From a virus, in the IMG/VR virus record IMGVR_UViG_3300036760_001195, positions 1-33,638 of that record: DNA of 33,638 nucleotides. One strand, 5' to 3'. Shown here one piece after another: positions 1 through 9,022 of the stretch. The translations under genes and the position numbers were made by a program. The stretch's first letter is position 1; every line of letters begins with the position of its first letter. The notes under the pieces were generated by a model. That model saw nothing but the letters and a program-made list of their open reading frames with translations. It ran no database searches and was not told where the DNA came from.

Positions 1-1
1 A

Positions 2-2575
2 GACACCAAGAATAAAAACCCTTTACCAGATACTGAAGGGAGACAGGCTGTTTCTCCTTTTACAACAAGCTTACCGTTTGCACGTATTGATGCTGCTGAT
101 TTGGTGAGTTTTATTGTTACAGGGGTTCCATATAATTTTGAATTATTTATTAAGAATGCTGTGTTTGGAGGTCGTCTTTTTTCTACACAGGGAGAAACAG
201 ACCAGAGAAGTGATGAGAATTCGTTCTTTGGATTCTTAAAGGGGTCTATTGGCGAGCAAAACGATAGATTGGGGGACTTCGAGCCGTATATCAACGTAGG
301 AAATTTTACACCTAAAAGCTTGGAGGATGATAGGCTCAAGTTAGAAGATCAGGAAAAGTCGGCAGTGTCTAGTCTAGATAGAGCGTATACAACCTTTTTG
401 ATAATTCGACTTTCAAGTTTTGTTACTCGAGCAGCAAAGGCTCTAATTAATGCTGAAGCACAGGAGAAGGCATTAGCTGCATTGAAAGATTGGAAAGCTC
501 TAGTGGCCGAGACATTGGCTATTGTGGCAGCTTCTCCTGAAAATACCATCATATCTAAGTTCATTGAAATGGTAGTGAAATCTGCTCGTGCTGCCTCGGA
601 TGAAGGGGCAGGTACTAAGGCAACAGTACTGCCTGATACTGAAGAAACTTCAACTGATCTTAAAAAGATAGTCGAGATGTTATTAAAACCAACTAGCAAA
701 GTAGATACAGGACTGTTTGATGAGGTGGTGAATGTCATTAGAGCTGAGACGCATGATGATGCTGGTCTTAATACTTCACTTACTACTTTTATAAGAAATT
801 TGTTAACACTTGATGATTCTTATCGTAATGAATATCGTGAAGTCATAAGAGTCAATAATGCGCTTAAAAATTTTGACAGCATTTTACCTGTCTTAAAAGA
901 CTTCGTATCAGATGCAAGACGGGTATCTGCAGTGCAAAAAATAAATGCAAACTCATTAGACTCCACAATTGAAAGAGTCATCAGACAAGAAAAGAGAAAC
1001 TTCCTTGTTATTTCAGACCGGTATCAGCTTGATAATGCACTACAGGCATATCAAACTGAAGTAGCTGGTGGTGACTTTGCTCTTTTTCAAAGTGAATTTG
1101 AAACTCCACTCTCAGTATGTAAAAGAGCTGCAGAACAAGTAGATTTTGAGTTTTTTGCAGATTCACAAGGTAATTTGCAGTTTAGACCACCAACATACAA
1201 CAGAATACTAAAAGAGCATTTTGGATTAATATCAGACACAGATAGCCCAGTGCGCGATGCCATTCTAGTTCAATTTGGTTCTAGTCAAGGACTGGTACTG
1301 CAGGCAATATATAAGAGTATTGCCTTGGTAAGCCACACTATATTAGAATATACGCAAAAAAGAGAGGGAACACTAACGCAGTTGCTAGAAAAAAAGCGCA
1401 GCATACTTAGTTCTTTGTCTACGGGTAATTTGGGTGATATTAATCTTGCAGAGGTGTTAGGGGGTACAAAGGCACTACAGGAAGAAGTAGTGCAAAACAG
1501 AAAATCAGCACTTGACGAAGAAATACTTAAGGGTAAAATAGAAAGCACCAACGATGGAAAAGTAGACATAAGTTTTTCATTTGATGTTACAGTGATAGAG
1601 CAGGTCAAAAAGATTATCGAAGACATTAGATTAAAAGAGCAAATGTTTATTGCGACAACGGCCAGGGTACAGATTGAAGCTGAAAATGTCGCAAGACGAG
1701 AATTAAAAAATGCACAAGAAGAATTCGAAAAAGCTGCTGATGCAGAAAAAGATGCCAAAAAAACAGAGCTACAGGCCAAGGCCAATGAGTATGCTAAGGT
1801 GTTTGGAGAAGCAGAGTTATTAAAGCTTCTTCAACAAGTTCCATTATATGATAACATAATAACAGAGCTTACCGCGTTGTCTGATAACCTCATAGCCGCC
1901 AAAAAAACAGCGACAGATGGGGCTAAAAGATTCGTCGATAGCTTAAAAACTCTTTTTGAAGAGCACCGTATCCACAGAATATCTGATTATGACCTGATTA
2001 GTTACAGCTTGACTGAAGCACCGCCACGTTTTACTCGTTTAGATGTTATTGGGTCTCCCGATCTGATACCAATCCAGCTTGGTGGTAGTGGAAATGAGTT
2101 TTATTGGTCGGGTGGTATAGATTATGATATGTGGCGGAACTATGGATTTATGGCAGAAAGTGTTCAAAAGGCCTACTTCCATTCAGGAGATACTGCAAAA
2201 GTGTATTGTCGAGCGCTTCTTGCTCGTGAACGTGGTCGAATTTTCTCTGGGTCTATAGTTGTGCGTGGAGATGCAAAATATCGCTTGGGTGATTGTGTTT
2301 TTCTAGAAACTCAAGGTATGTACTACTACGTAATGGGCATCAGCAATGAATTTCAATATGGACAAAGTTTTCAAACCACTTTAACACTTGGATATGGCCG
2401 TCGTATCGGTGAGCTTATCCCACATCCGTTTGATGTTTTAGGTGGTATAATGATAGAGGCTTATCAGTCAGATAATGAGCTTAACTTGGCTCGCGAAAGT
2501 TTGTCAGCGCACAACAAGCAAAGACAGGATCTTGAGTCTTTTGCCACTAAATTAGGTGTGAAACTTGTGCAGTAA
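2..2575 (+). CDS. Tail/baseplate hub protein (gp27/gpD-type), 5' truncated
   Basis: The reading frame is open from base 2, so the start lies before the window and 857 residues are visible. An internal GTG at 101 is not needed as a start. The C-terminal part (about 1980-2490) reads like a contractile-tail hub: a stretch with YRLGDCVFLETQGMYYYVMG followed by a 'TTLTLGYGR' strand. This resembles the closing beta-domain of gp27/gpD/XkdQ-type hubs. A second hub-like segment is near 1110-1210, where a 'DSQGNLQFRPP' strand follows a helix. Between them (about 1290-1960) lies a long Lys/Glu/Ala-rich segment predicted to be coiled coil, and another helical segment lies at 400-950. These make it much longer than the usual 350-450-aa hub. 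It is followed directly by the spike gene, as expected for hub and spike partners. The family call is by pattern; the coiled-coil function is unknown. Confidence 0.66.
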   Translation, partial: DTKNKNPLPDTEGRQAVSPFTTSLPFARIDAADLVSFIVTGVPYNFELFIKNAVFGGRLFSTQGETDQRSDENSFFGFLKGSIGEQNDRLGDFEPYINVGNFTPKSLEDDRLKLEDQEKSAVSSLDRAYTTFLIIRLSSFVTRAAKALINAEAQEKALAALKDWKALVAETLAIVAASPENTIISKFIEMVVKSARAASDEGAGTKATVLPDTEETSTDLKKIVEMLLKPTSKVDTGLFDEVVNVIRAETHDDAGLNTSLTTFIRNLLTLDDSYRNEYREVIRVNNALKNFDSILPVLKDFVSDARRVSAVQKINANSLDSTIERVIRQEKRNFLVISDRYQLDNALQAYQTEVAGGDFALFQSEFETPLSVCKRAAEQVDFEFFADSQGNLQFRPPTYNRILKEHFGLISDTDSPVRDAILVQFGSSQGLVLQAIYKSIALVSHTILEYTQKREGTLTQLLEKKRSILSSLSTGNLGDINLAEVLGGTKALQEEVVQNRKSALDEEILKGKIESTNDGKVDISFSFDVTVIEQVKKIIEDIRLKEQMFIATTARVQIEAENVARRELKNAQEEFEKAADAEKDAKKTELQAKANEYAKVFGEAELLKLLQQVPLYDNIITELTALSDNLIAAKKTATDGAKRFVDSLKTLFEEHRIHRISDYDLISYSLTEAPPRFTRLDVIGSPDLIPIQLGGSGNEFYWSGGIDYDMWRNYGFMAESVQKAYFHSGDTAKVYCRALLARERGRIFSGSIVVRGDAKYRLGDCVFLETQGMYYYVMGISNEFQYGQSFQTTLTLGYGRRIGELIPHPFDVLGGIMIEAYQSDNELNLARESLSAHNKQRQDLESFATKLGVKLVQ

Positions 2576-2583
2576 TCTATTGA

Positions 2584-2591
2584 TATAAATA
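2584..2591 (+). promoter_or_regulatory. Candidate T4-type late promoter core TATAAATA
   Basis: TATAAATA lies in the 46-base gap between the hub and spike genes, the longest gap in the window and the only one with room for a promoter. It matches the -10 core recognised by the T4 gp55 late sigma factor, where no -35 box is required. The stretch is AT-rich, so a chance match is quite possible. No sigma gene is in view to support it. Confidence 0.25.
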
Positions 2592-2621
2592 TCTATATAT
2601 GGAAGAACTGGAGAGTAAAAA

Positions 2622-5006
2622 ATGGTTTTATCAGTTGAATCTCAACAATGGAGTAAGTTGCGCCTTGGCCGTGTCGCCAATATCAACTACTCTACTCAAA
2701 CCTGCGAGGTTAGATTCTATGATAGGATAGCAGGATCCAGAAAAGATGTTTTGTTGGCCCAGCCATATCTTGGCCGTGGTTGGGGCATTTTAACTGGTGT
2801 TGAGATAGGCTCGATTGTTGTGGTTGGTGAAGAGCTGGGTGGGCACATTCGCATATTGGCCTATTTACCACACGCTCAGTTTCTTCAGGACGACGTCAAC
2901 AAGCGTATTGATGTCACTTTTGATGAATCGCCTTATCGACGACCTGCATCAGGTGAGATAGTATTACAGAGCAAGGCTAACTCCGTTATTGCTATGAATG
3001 GTATTGGTGATATTATCCTAGAAACTCCAGATGGCAATACAATTGAGCTTGACCGAGAGGCAGATCTAATATTCCAACAAAGCTCGCAACATGAAGTGGT
3101 TAGCGATGCAGGGGTTATGACAGCAGGGGTTGTGAGGAGAGATGTTCGAGGATTGGAAGAGCGCGCACTTGATGCTATATTCGGTGGTATTTCAAGTTTA
3201 GGATTCGATTTCGATGTTTTTTCTGAAACTATAGGCATTGATCCTCAATATCCACTAATTAGTGACCTTGGTGGTAAGAACCAGGTAGTTAATCAGGGCC
3301 TTACCCCAGGATTGTTTGATCCATTTTTTCCTAAAGCATTGATTGAAGGAAGAAACAGTGGTGTCAACGTAATTGACATGTTGAATCCTGCGGTTACAGA
3401 GTGGAATATGGAGATCCATGAGTTTGGGGATGGAAACCCTGGTGTAGACCTTCCTATTCTTGATGATAATGCAAAGAAAAAGGGTCACGTAGAGCCTAAT
3501 GTTTTAGCACAGATTACTTTTGGGACTTTAGTCAATGAAGTGGGAAGACAGTTACGATTTGATTATGCCTTCGGCTTCGACGACGTAACAACTGGAGGTC
3601 AAAAATTATCTACCAAGGGTCATGGGAAGGTGTGGAAGACTGGTGAGTCAACCAAGAGCTTAGACCATCATTTTGATCGCAATAATACATTGAAGCATCT
3701 CGTGGGCGCCCAATCACAGGCTCCTCAAAATAGTGTCCCAGGACACAACACCGATGCAGAGTGGACGGTGGACTCATTAGAGCAAGTTCCTACAGCTGTA
3801 TTGTTCAGGTCCTTGTTGCATACTAAGGGTGCAGATAATTTTGGGCGATTAGAAACCAATCTTGCTATTCCATTTAGAGCAGGACAGCAAGAACGAATCA
3901 ATGCAGCCTTGCAAAATTCCAATCCAGGTAGTTTGTGGGAATTGCAAGTAGACAAAGAGGGACTAACTAAATTAAATATTCCAGCAGCGACAAGTATTAA
4001 TGGACTTGAACCATATAGGGCAGGAAGAAGTCTCTTACTCAATATGGATGGGGATGCAACGATTGCCATAGGTAGGCAACAGGCTACTGGTCAGCAGGGT
4101 TTGGATCGTCTCACAACTGTTGATTTTCTTAATAGAAATAGTTATCCAAATTACGGTCGTAGAGGTCGCAGTTTAACATTAGATTTAGCTGGTAATTTAG
4201 AAGCACATATTGGTGCCGATAATAATGTAAACCAAAGCATAATGGTACAGGCAGATGGAAGTTGTGCTCTATTTTTAGGTAAAGAGCTGGGTGTACCTAG
4301 TACAGCACTGGATTTTAATAATATTCCGATTACTCGCGCTGCCAAAGCAAAAACCCGTAAAGATCGCAGTTTGACAGCCAGGTTAGAGGGTAATGCTGAA
4401 TTAGAAGTTGGACATGACACTGAAGGTCAACAGTCAGTTATTATTAGCACCACTGGTGGGGGTACACTACATTGTGGAAAGGATCGTGACGGGCGCAGCC
4501 TTGAAGTTATTACTACTGGTGGAGTTCATATTCAAATTCAGGGTCCAATGAAGGAAAAATCTTACGCTTTACATATTAGTGCAGATGGTGAACTACATAT
4601 CCAGACGACTGGTAATATTTTTGTGGAAACAGAGAAAAAATGTCACATTCTAGCACAAGACGATATAAGCATAGAGGGCAAGAAAAATATAGCACTTAAT
4701 GCTGCAAACAACATTACATTACTAGCCGGTTCTGCTATCAGCTTGGGAGCTCCCAATGTAGCAATCGTAGGCTCTGATGCGGGACTACAAGTTGGTAGCG
4801 GAAGTTGTGGCATAAAATGTAATTCACTCAACATTGATACACTAGCAGGAGTGAGTATTTTAGGAAGTTTAGGTGTTACTGGACAAGTAATGATCGCAGG
4901 TCCTGGAGGTTCGCCAAGACCAGTAGCTAGGGTGGGTGACATGGTACAGGCTGGTCCTCACATCGGTCAGGTTATTTCAGGTTCTCCGGTTTTTTCGTCT
5001 ATATAA
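2622..5006 (+). CDS. Baseplate central spike: OB fold, beta-helix, PAAR-like tip
   Basis: This 794-aa protein probably forms the trimeric membrane-puncturing needle under the hub. Residues 1-95 look like the gp5/gpV OB fold: 'WSKLRLGRVANINYSTQTCEV', then 'QPYLGRGWGILTGVEIGSIV'. Residues about 110-160 include 'SGEIVLQSKANSVIAMN' and 'ETPDGNTIELD', the entry to a gp5C-type helix. Residues about 450-750 are short repetitive beta strands of the 'SLTARLEGNAELEVGHD' and 'GNIFVETEKKCHILAQDDIS' kind, fitting an intertwined beta-helix. The last 35 residues contain 'ARVGDMVQAGPHIGQVISGSP', which resembles a PAAR tip fused to the spike. The start is supported by GGAGAG 11 bases upstream. The middle part (160-450) is not assigned. 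No lysozyme domain is seen, unlike T4 gp5. Confidence 0.8.
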   Translation: MVLSVESQQWSKLRLGRVANINYSTQTCEVRFYDRIAGSRKDVLLAQPYLGRGWGILTGVEIGSIVVVGEELGGHIRILAYLPHAQFLQDDVNKRIDVTFDESPYRRPASGEIVLQSKANSVIAMNGIGDIILETPDGNTIELDREADLIFQQSSQHEVVSDAGVMTAGVVRRDVRGLEERALDAIFGGISSLGFDFDVFSETIGIDPQYPLISDLGGKNQVVNQGLTPGLFDPFFPKALIEGRNSGVNVIDMLNPAVTEWNMEIHEFGDGNPGVDLPILDDNAKKKGHVEPNVLAQITFGTLVNEVGRQLRFDYAFGFDDVTTGGQKLSTKGHGKVWKTGESTKSLDHHFDRNNTLKHLVGAQSQAPQNSVPGHNTDAEWTVDSLEQVPTAVLFRSLLHTKGADNFGRLETNLAIPFRAGQQERINAALQNSNPGSLWELQVDKEGLTKLNIPAATSINGLEPYRAGRSLLLNMDGDATIAIGRQQATGQQGLDRLTTVDFLNRNSYPNYGRRGRSLTLDLAGNLEAHIGADNNVNQSIMVQADGSCALFLGKELGVPSTALDFNNIPITRAAKAKTRKDRSLTARLEGNAELEVGHDTEGQQSVIISTTGGGTLHCGKDRDGRSLEVITTGGVHIQIQGPMKEKSYALHISADGELHIQTTGNIFVETEKKCHILAQDDISIEGKKNIALNAANNITLLAGSAISLGAPNVAIVGSDAGLQVGSGSCGIKCNSLNIDTLAGVSILGSLGVTGQVMIAGPGGSPRPVARVGDMVQAGPHIGQVISGSPVFSSI

Positions 5007-5021
5007 GATATAGGAGATAAC

Positions 5022-5537
5022 ATGCCTTCGTCAACTGAAATAGAAGCTATAGATAATCTCACTACTATGCTTCAAGGTAGATTAGATACCTTAAATACAA
5101 ATGTATCTAGTGTAAATACTACTTTGATAGCTACTAATACTGCTTTGGCTACAATTAACACCACACTTGGTACCATTAAGACCGCTCTTGACAACATAGA
5201 GACCAAGTTAATTGCCTTAGGTATTGATATTGATCAGTTTGTAACCGCATTTGGAGCCATAGGCACAAATGACCCTGTTGTGGATAATGTGCAAGCAGTT
5301 ACAGGTGACATTGATAGTATCAAGAGTGATATCAATGTTATTAAATCTGATTTTGATGCCATTAAGGCTAATTTCGATATTCTGACCACAGCCTTTGGCG
5401 TTGTAGCAGCGCAAACATTAGCTCAAAACGTACAAGATATAAGAGACGATACAAGGGAAGGAATAGAAATGTCTATTCAACAACTACAGAGCTCAGGTTT
5501 AACTTTGAAGGTAAATCGGCCGGTGAGGAGACCGTAA
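5022..5537 (+). CDS. Small coiled-coil baseplate protein
   Basis: This 171-aa protein is dominated by two coiled-coil blocks. The first is a Thr/Asn-rich heptad series at residues 8-65 ('NTALATINTTLGTIKTALDN'). The second is at about 90-125 ('SIKSDINVIKSDFDAIKANF'). A short non-helical linker separates them, and the C-terminus is basic. There is no signal peptide or catalytic motif. TAGGAG stands 7 bases before the ATG. It sits between the spike and a second low-complexity structural protein, so a trimeric rod or a scaffold of the tail tip is plausible. I do not recognise a family. Confidence 0.7.
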   Translation: MPSSTEIEAIDNLTTMLQGRLDTLNTNVSSVNTTLIATNTALATINTTLGTIKTALDNIETKLIALGIDIDQFVTAFGAIGTNDPVVDNVQAVTGDIDSIKSDINVIKSDFDAIKANFDILTTAFGVVAAQTLAQNVQDIRDDTREGIEMSIQQLQSSGLTLKVNRPVRRP

Positions 5538-6664
5538 TGGGGTTCGAGTCAATTGATAAGAGTCAAGCACTACTAGATCAGGCTCATGGTGTAGCACCAT
5601 CGCCTCCTAGTACTAGTGGCGCTGCGACAGCCGCTGCTAGTTCTGCAACTCAGGCAGGTGCTCAGGCACAACAAGGCATCGGTGCCGCCACTGGAGCAGC
5701 TTCTGGTGCTGCTTCTGGTGCTGCTTCTGGTGCTGCTTCTGGTGCTGCTTCTGGTGCTGCTTCTGGTGCAGTTTCAGGTGCACTAGGGGCATTCACAGGA
5801 GCCCTTTCTGGGGTTGTAGCTACAGTTACAACAATATTTTCTGTTGCTTTAGCTTTTCCAGCAAAATTAGCTGCTGCAATTCATTTACCAACTTTACCTA
5901 AACTACCGATCCCATCGGTTCCGGTTCCTAAAACTCCTTCACTTCCTGGAACACCCGGAGTACCGAGCTTACCGGCAGTCCCTGGTGCACCTAAACTTCC
6001 TGGTTCACCAGCAATCCCGGGTGCACCTGGAATCCCAGGCGCACCAACAGTGGGCAGTGGTGCTTTTTCGTTACCTAAAGTACCTCTTCCATCTTCATTT
6101 TCATTACCTAAGATCGCGGTACCCTCTTTGCCTCAACCTCCTATCCCTGCAGGGTTAAAGCCTCCAGCTGTACGAGTGCCAGTAGAGGTTCCAAAACCGC
6201 CTGTTAGTCCGACCCAGGAAGTTTTAAAGAAGGAAGAAGAAAAAAAAGAAAAGGAGTCTGTGGATCTTACCGAGAAGGAAAAGAAGTGTGTTGCACTTGA
6301 CGATGAGCGTGCTGACATTTTAAATAGGATTAGAGAGATTGGACAGAAACAATCTGATATCCAGCAAAGATTAGATAGTATACCTAGTATATTATCAACG
6401 AATACAGCAGCTCGAGATGCAGCCGAAGTGGGTAGTCCGCGTTTTAATTTATTAAATAAAACAATTGACAGAATACAACAAGAACAAACAGAAAAAACAG
6501 AAGAATTAAAATCCTTAAACGAAGAAGAAAGTAGACTTAAAGTAGATGCTGAGAAGAAAGATCAACAGGAAACAGACAATGGATGTACCCTTGAAGTGAT
6601 ATTTAGCGCAATAAGGAAAAGAAATAGATTGAAAGAAATGAGTTCTCAAAGTTCAACTTCATAA
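5537..6664 (+). CDS. Ala-Ser-Gly repeat, collagen-like Pro-rich and coiled-coil protein
   Basis: The 375-aa protein starts inside the previous stop (TAATG at 5535-5539), with GAGGAG at 5525-5530 as ribosome-binding site. It has four visible parts. Residues 20-52 are Ala-rich. Residues about 53-82 are Ala-Ala-Ser-Gly repeats, followed by a hydrophobic stretch ('VVATVTTIFSVALAFPA', about 95-112) that could be a membrane or packing helix. Residues 118-225 are a Pro-rich, partly collagen-like run ('PGAPKLPGSPAIPGAPGIPG'). The C-terminal half is a highly charged coiled coil with KKEEEKKEKE near residue 235 and three Cys. I recognise no family. The build suggests an elongated structural protein. 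The long repeat region could also vary in length. Confidence 0.7.
   Translation: MGFESIDKSQALLDQAHGVAPSPPSTSGAATAAASSATQAGAQAQQGIGAATGAASGAASGAASGAASGAASGAASGAVSGALGAFTGALSGVVATVTTIFSVALAFPAKLAAAIHLPTLPKLPIPSVPVPKTPSLPGTPGVPSLPAVPGAPKLPGSPAIPGAPGIPGAPTVGSGAFSLPKVPLPSSFSLPKIAVPSLPQPPIPAGLKPPAVRVPVEVPKPPVSPTQEVLKKEEEKKEKESVDLTEKEKKCVALDDERADILNRIREIGQKQSDIQQRLDSIPSILSTNTAARDAAEVGSPRFNLLNKTIDRIQQEQTEKTEELKSLNEEESRLKVDAEKKDQQETDNGCTLEVIFSAIRKRNRLKEMSSQSSTS
5696..5779 (+). repeat. Seven 12-bp tandem repeats encoding (Ala-Ala-Ser-Gly)n
   Basis: The unit GCTGCTTCTGGT is repeated five times without a change (5708-5767). One variant copy flanks it on each side (GCAGCTTCTGGT before, GCAGTTTCAGGT after). 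The identity at third codon positions points to recent slippage or expansion and not to selection on the protein alone. A change of whole units keeps the reading frame. Confidence 0.95.
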
Positions 6665-6676
6665 GGAAATTCATAA

Positions 6677-7891
6677 ATGGTTGTAACCGGAAGCAGCTGG
6701 CAAAAATTAACACTAGGTTCTTTGATACCAGCACTAGATCCTGACAAAGAGGGTTCAGTAGCAAGTAAGGTAATCAAAGAGACCGAAAGGTTGTCATCTC
6801 AAGTAAAAGATAGTCTGGGTAAGGTCGAGAATTTGACTCGCTCCGTTTCTTCCACGCTAAAGACAGTTGGAGATCTGGGTAAGCAGATTGATCAACTACA
6901 AAAGGAAATTGAAAATCTGATTGGTAATGCTGTTAACACGGGTGTATTTATGCATGTGTTGGGGCTGAATCCAATTTTTAGTGACACGCAGCCGACTGAT
7001 GTGACAAATGAACTAAGAAGTATTTTCTTCGTAGAGACAGACGATCCTAATAGACCCGTATTTAAGGGAGACACTGCTTCGGTTGGTGGGATACTACTGA
7101 TCATTACAGCTCCTAATGTAAATGAGATGATCGATGCTGTAAAGAGACTCGCTATTATTTTTCCTGTATTTGAACGTGCGCTGAACACGCTATCGCAACA
7201 GATCGTAAAAACGGGCGACCTAATTGTCAGTCCTTTTGCAAAGTTGAAAGCTGATATTGACAAATTTCAAGCAGATTTCGACAAGTTTGATCAGTTTGGT
7301 ATTTCAGCAAAGCCCTTTACTGATTTGTTTGACCGAGTAAAGGACCCAGGTGCATTGGTAACTGATCCTAATAATTTTGATCGTTGGTTTGCTTTAAGGG
7401 TGTCTGACTTGATTCCAGCTCTTAACCCAAACATACCTGGATCACCTGCTTCGATAGTTGTGGCCGCAGAAAGAGATATAGTAGGAGGAGCTGCTTCTTT
7501 GTTGAAACAAGCAGATGGATTGGCAAGCGGTGTAGACCAGTTGTCCGGAGCCATTAATACTACTAATAGGCAGTTACAAAAGTTGGCTACCAATGTAACT
7601 GAACTTGTCACCTCTCTGGGAAATACAGGCATATACATTCACACAGTGGGCTTAGATGGTAGCATATCTAACTCACAAGAATTTGTGAGTGCATGTGGGA
7701 ACGCTTTGACAGACCTTAGCGACAAGGATAGACCACGTGCTGCTGGACAGATGACAGCTTTTGCTGGCATGGTAATAGTATTTGGGGCTGCCAATCCATT
7801 GGGTCTTGGTACGCAGTTCAAGAGCATAGGTACGGTATTTGGCGGTTTGAATGCTAATTTGAAGACAGTGTCTCAAGCAGCGAGGTTTTAA
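6677..7891 (+). CDS. Internally duplicated putative baseplate protein
   Basis: This 404-aa protein consists of two copies of a roughly 160-residue unit. Copy 1 is at about residues 10-170 and copy 2 at about 240-403. Each begins with 'LIPALDP' or 'LIPALNP' and a Gly-Ser/Ala-Ser segment. Each continues with a long amphipathic helix ('LGKQIDQLQKEIENLI', 'NRQLQKLATNVTELVTSL') and reaches 'NTGVFMHVLGL' or 'NTGIYIHTVGL'. Each ends in a hydrophobic segment (about 138-146, 370-377). AAGGA precedes the ATG. It lies between structural genes and upstream of gp25, so a baseplate or tail-tip role is inferred from position only. I recognise no family. Confidence 0.7.
   Translation: MVVTGSSWQKLTLGSLIPALDPDKEGSVASKVIKETERLSSQVKDSLGKVENLTRSVSSTLKTVGDLGKQIDQLQKEIENLIGNAVNTGVFMHVLGLNPIFSDTQPTDVTNELRSIFFVETDDPNRPVFKGDTASVGGILLIITAPNVNEMIDAVKRLAIIFPVFERALNTLSQQIVKTGDLIVSPFAKLKADIDKFQADFDKFDQFGISAKPFTDLFDRVKDPGALVTDPNNFDRWFALRVSDLIPALNPNIPGSPASIVVAAERDIVGGAASLLKQADGLASGVDQLSGAINTTNRQLQKLATNVTELVTSLGNTGIYIHTVGLDGSISNSQEFVSACGNALTDLSDKDRPRAAGQMTAFAGMVIVFGAANPLGLGTQFKSIGTVFGGLNANLKTVSQAARF
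6704..7888 (+). repeat. Diverged intragenic duplication (6704-7190 and 7396-7888)
   Basis: The two halves share the order of motifs at protein level: LIPAL(D/N)P; helix; NTG(V/I)(F/Y)(M/I)H; a (D)RP segment; then a hydrophobic strand ending in 'APN' or 'AAN'. DNA similarity is low, so the duplication is old. A helical linker with 'KADIDKFQADFDKFDQFG' separates the copies. Confidence 0.7.
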
Positions 7892-9021
7892 TGGCACGAC
7901 TTGATGGACAGCGATTTGCTGAACTAGCGACCAGCATTCTAGACATACTGAAAACGAATAAGTTTGCGAATGAATCGTTTCAAGATGCCTTTATAAGACT
8001 GATTGGTCTCATACCAAATGTAGATTCTACCCAGGTAGCTGCACAAGCTGGTGATTTATCAACTCGTACCTCTGAAAAGTTGTTGGCTAATTTTGATGAA
8101 GAAGTTACAACGGGTCAGGGAGGAGAAACTGTAGTAGACGGCTTATTTAAGAGTTCCGATGCCAACAAGCAAAGCTTAAGACTTTTAATAGGTAGCTATG
8201 TAGACAATCTATTAACCTTTGTGGACAAATGGAATCGACAACAACGTGGTCAACAAGCAAGACGGTTGCAAAGGTTAGTTGGCAATATTGCTGATCCTTT
8301 TGATCCCACCTTGATTGGCCGTGTGGGTGATATTTCTTTACATAGCTCTGTTGTTGGAGCTAATGAGATACGATCCGAGGTGGTTAATATAGGGGAAGTT
8401 ATTAGACAGGTCAATCAGGGGCTTAAAGAAATAGAACTATCAAAATCAGATCGATCCATTGGCACACTAACCTTGCAGGCCAGCTTATTTGAATTGGTTT
8501 TGACACAGCTTAATTTGTTGATTTCTGCTATACCAGTAGACAAGTTAGGTCAACTTGGTGGTGTTGTGACAAACACTATTAAGACCCCTGTTATAGGGAT
8601 TGAAGACAGTGCCAGTAAAATCGGGACTCAACGAAGAGCAGTGGGTGTTGAGCTAGCAAGGCTGCAAGAACAAGAAGCGCTAATTATTACAGGTGTGAAT
8701 CTCGAAACTAATGAAGTGTTATCGCTTAAGAATTTTTTACAGGGACTGTCTTTCTTAACCAACAAAGTACAATACAAGTGCAAGGAATGTAAGTTTTTTC
8801 AAAAGGGAGGACAGATATCTCAGTCACTGACGGATATTTCGAGAGAAAATCCAACACAAGGAACTATTTGCACCTTTAGTTTTCAAGGAAAGACTGGGTT
8901 ACCAACACAAGAAAATTTTTCCTGTAAAGAAGTATGGGGACTCATTAACAATGATTTTTGGACTGCAAGTTTGGACGTAATAAATCAGTTTGTAAAAGCA
9001 TTTTTGGCAAAGGATAAATAA
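7891..9021 (+). CDS. Putative baseplate protein with C-terminal four-Cys site
   Basis: The 376-aa protein starts inside the preceding stop (TAATG at 7889-7893). The first 290 residues are mostly helical and charged, with no recognised domain. Residues 297-345 contain the only prominent Cys cluster: C297-x2-C300 ('KCKECKFF'), C327 ('GTICTFSF') and C345 ('SCKEVW'). The spacing fits a structural zinc site or an iron-sulfur cluster. Phage lambda tail-tip protein L is a known case of a tail protein with a 4Fe-4S cluster at its C-terminus, but I see no sequence similarity strong enough to claim homology. The gene is directly upstream of the gp25 homologue (1-base gap), so a baseplate location is likely. 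Function is unknown. Confidence 0.7.
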   Translation: MARLDGQRFAELATSILDILKTNKFANESFQDAFIRLIGLIPNVDSTQVAAQAGDLSTRTSEKLLANFDEEVTTGQGGETVVDGLFKSSDANKQSLRLLIGSYVDNLLTFVDKWNRQQRGQQARRLQRLVGNIADPFDPTLIGRVGDISLHSSVVGANEIRSEVVNIGEVIRQVNQGLKEIELSKSDRSIGTLTLQASLFELVLTQLNLLISAIPVDKLGQLGGVVTNTIKTPVIGIEDSASKIGTQRRAVGVELARLQEQEALIITGVNLETNEVLSLKNFLQGLSFLTNKVQYKCKECKFFQKGGQISQSLTDISRENPTQGTICTFSFQGKTGLPTQENFSCKEVWGLINNDFWTASLDVINQFVKAFLAKDK

Positions 9022-9022
9022 T

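Noticed and set aside
349-1785. Long antisense frames opposite the hub gene (and similar ones opposite J, A and the PKD gene)
   Set aside because: They lie wholly within strongly coding + strand genes, are low in complexity (Ser/Thr/Val-rich mirror translations) and show no domain or ribosome-binding site.
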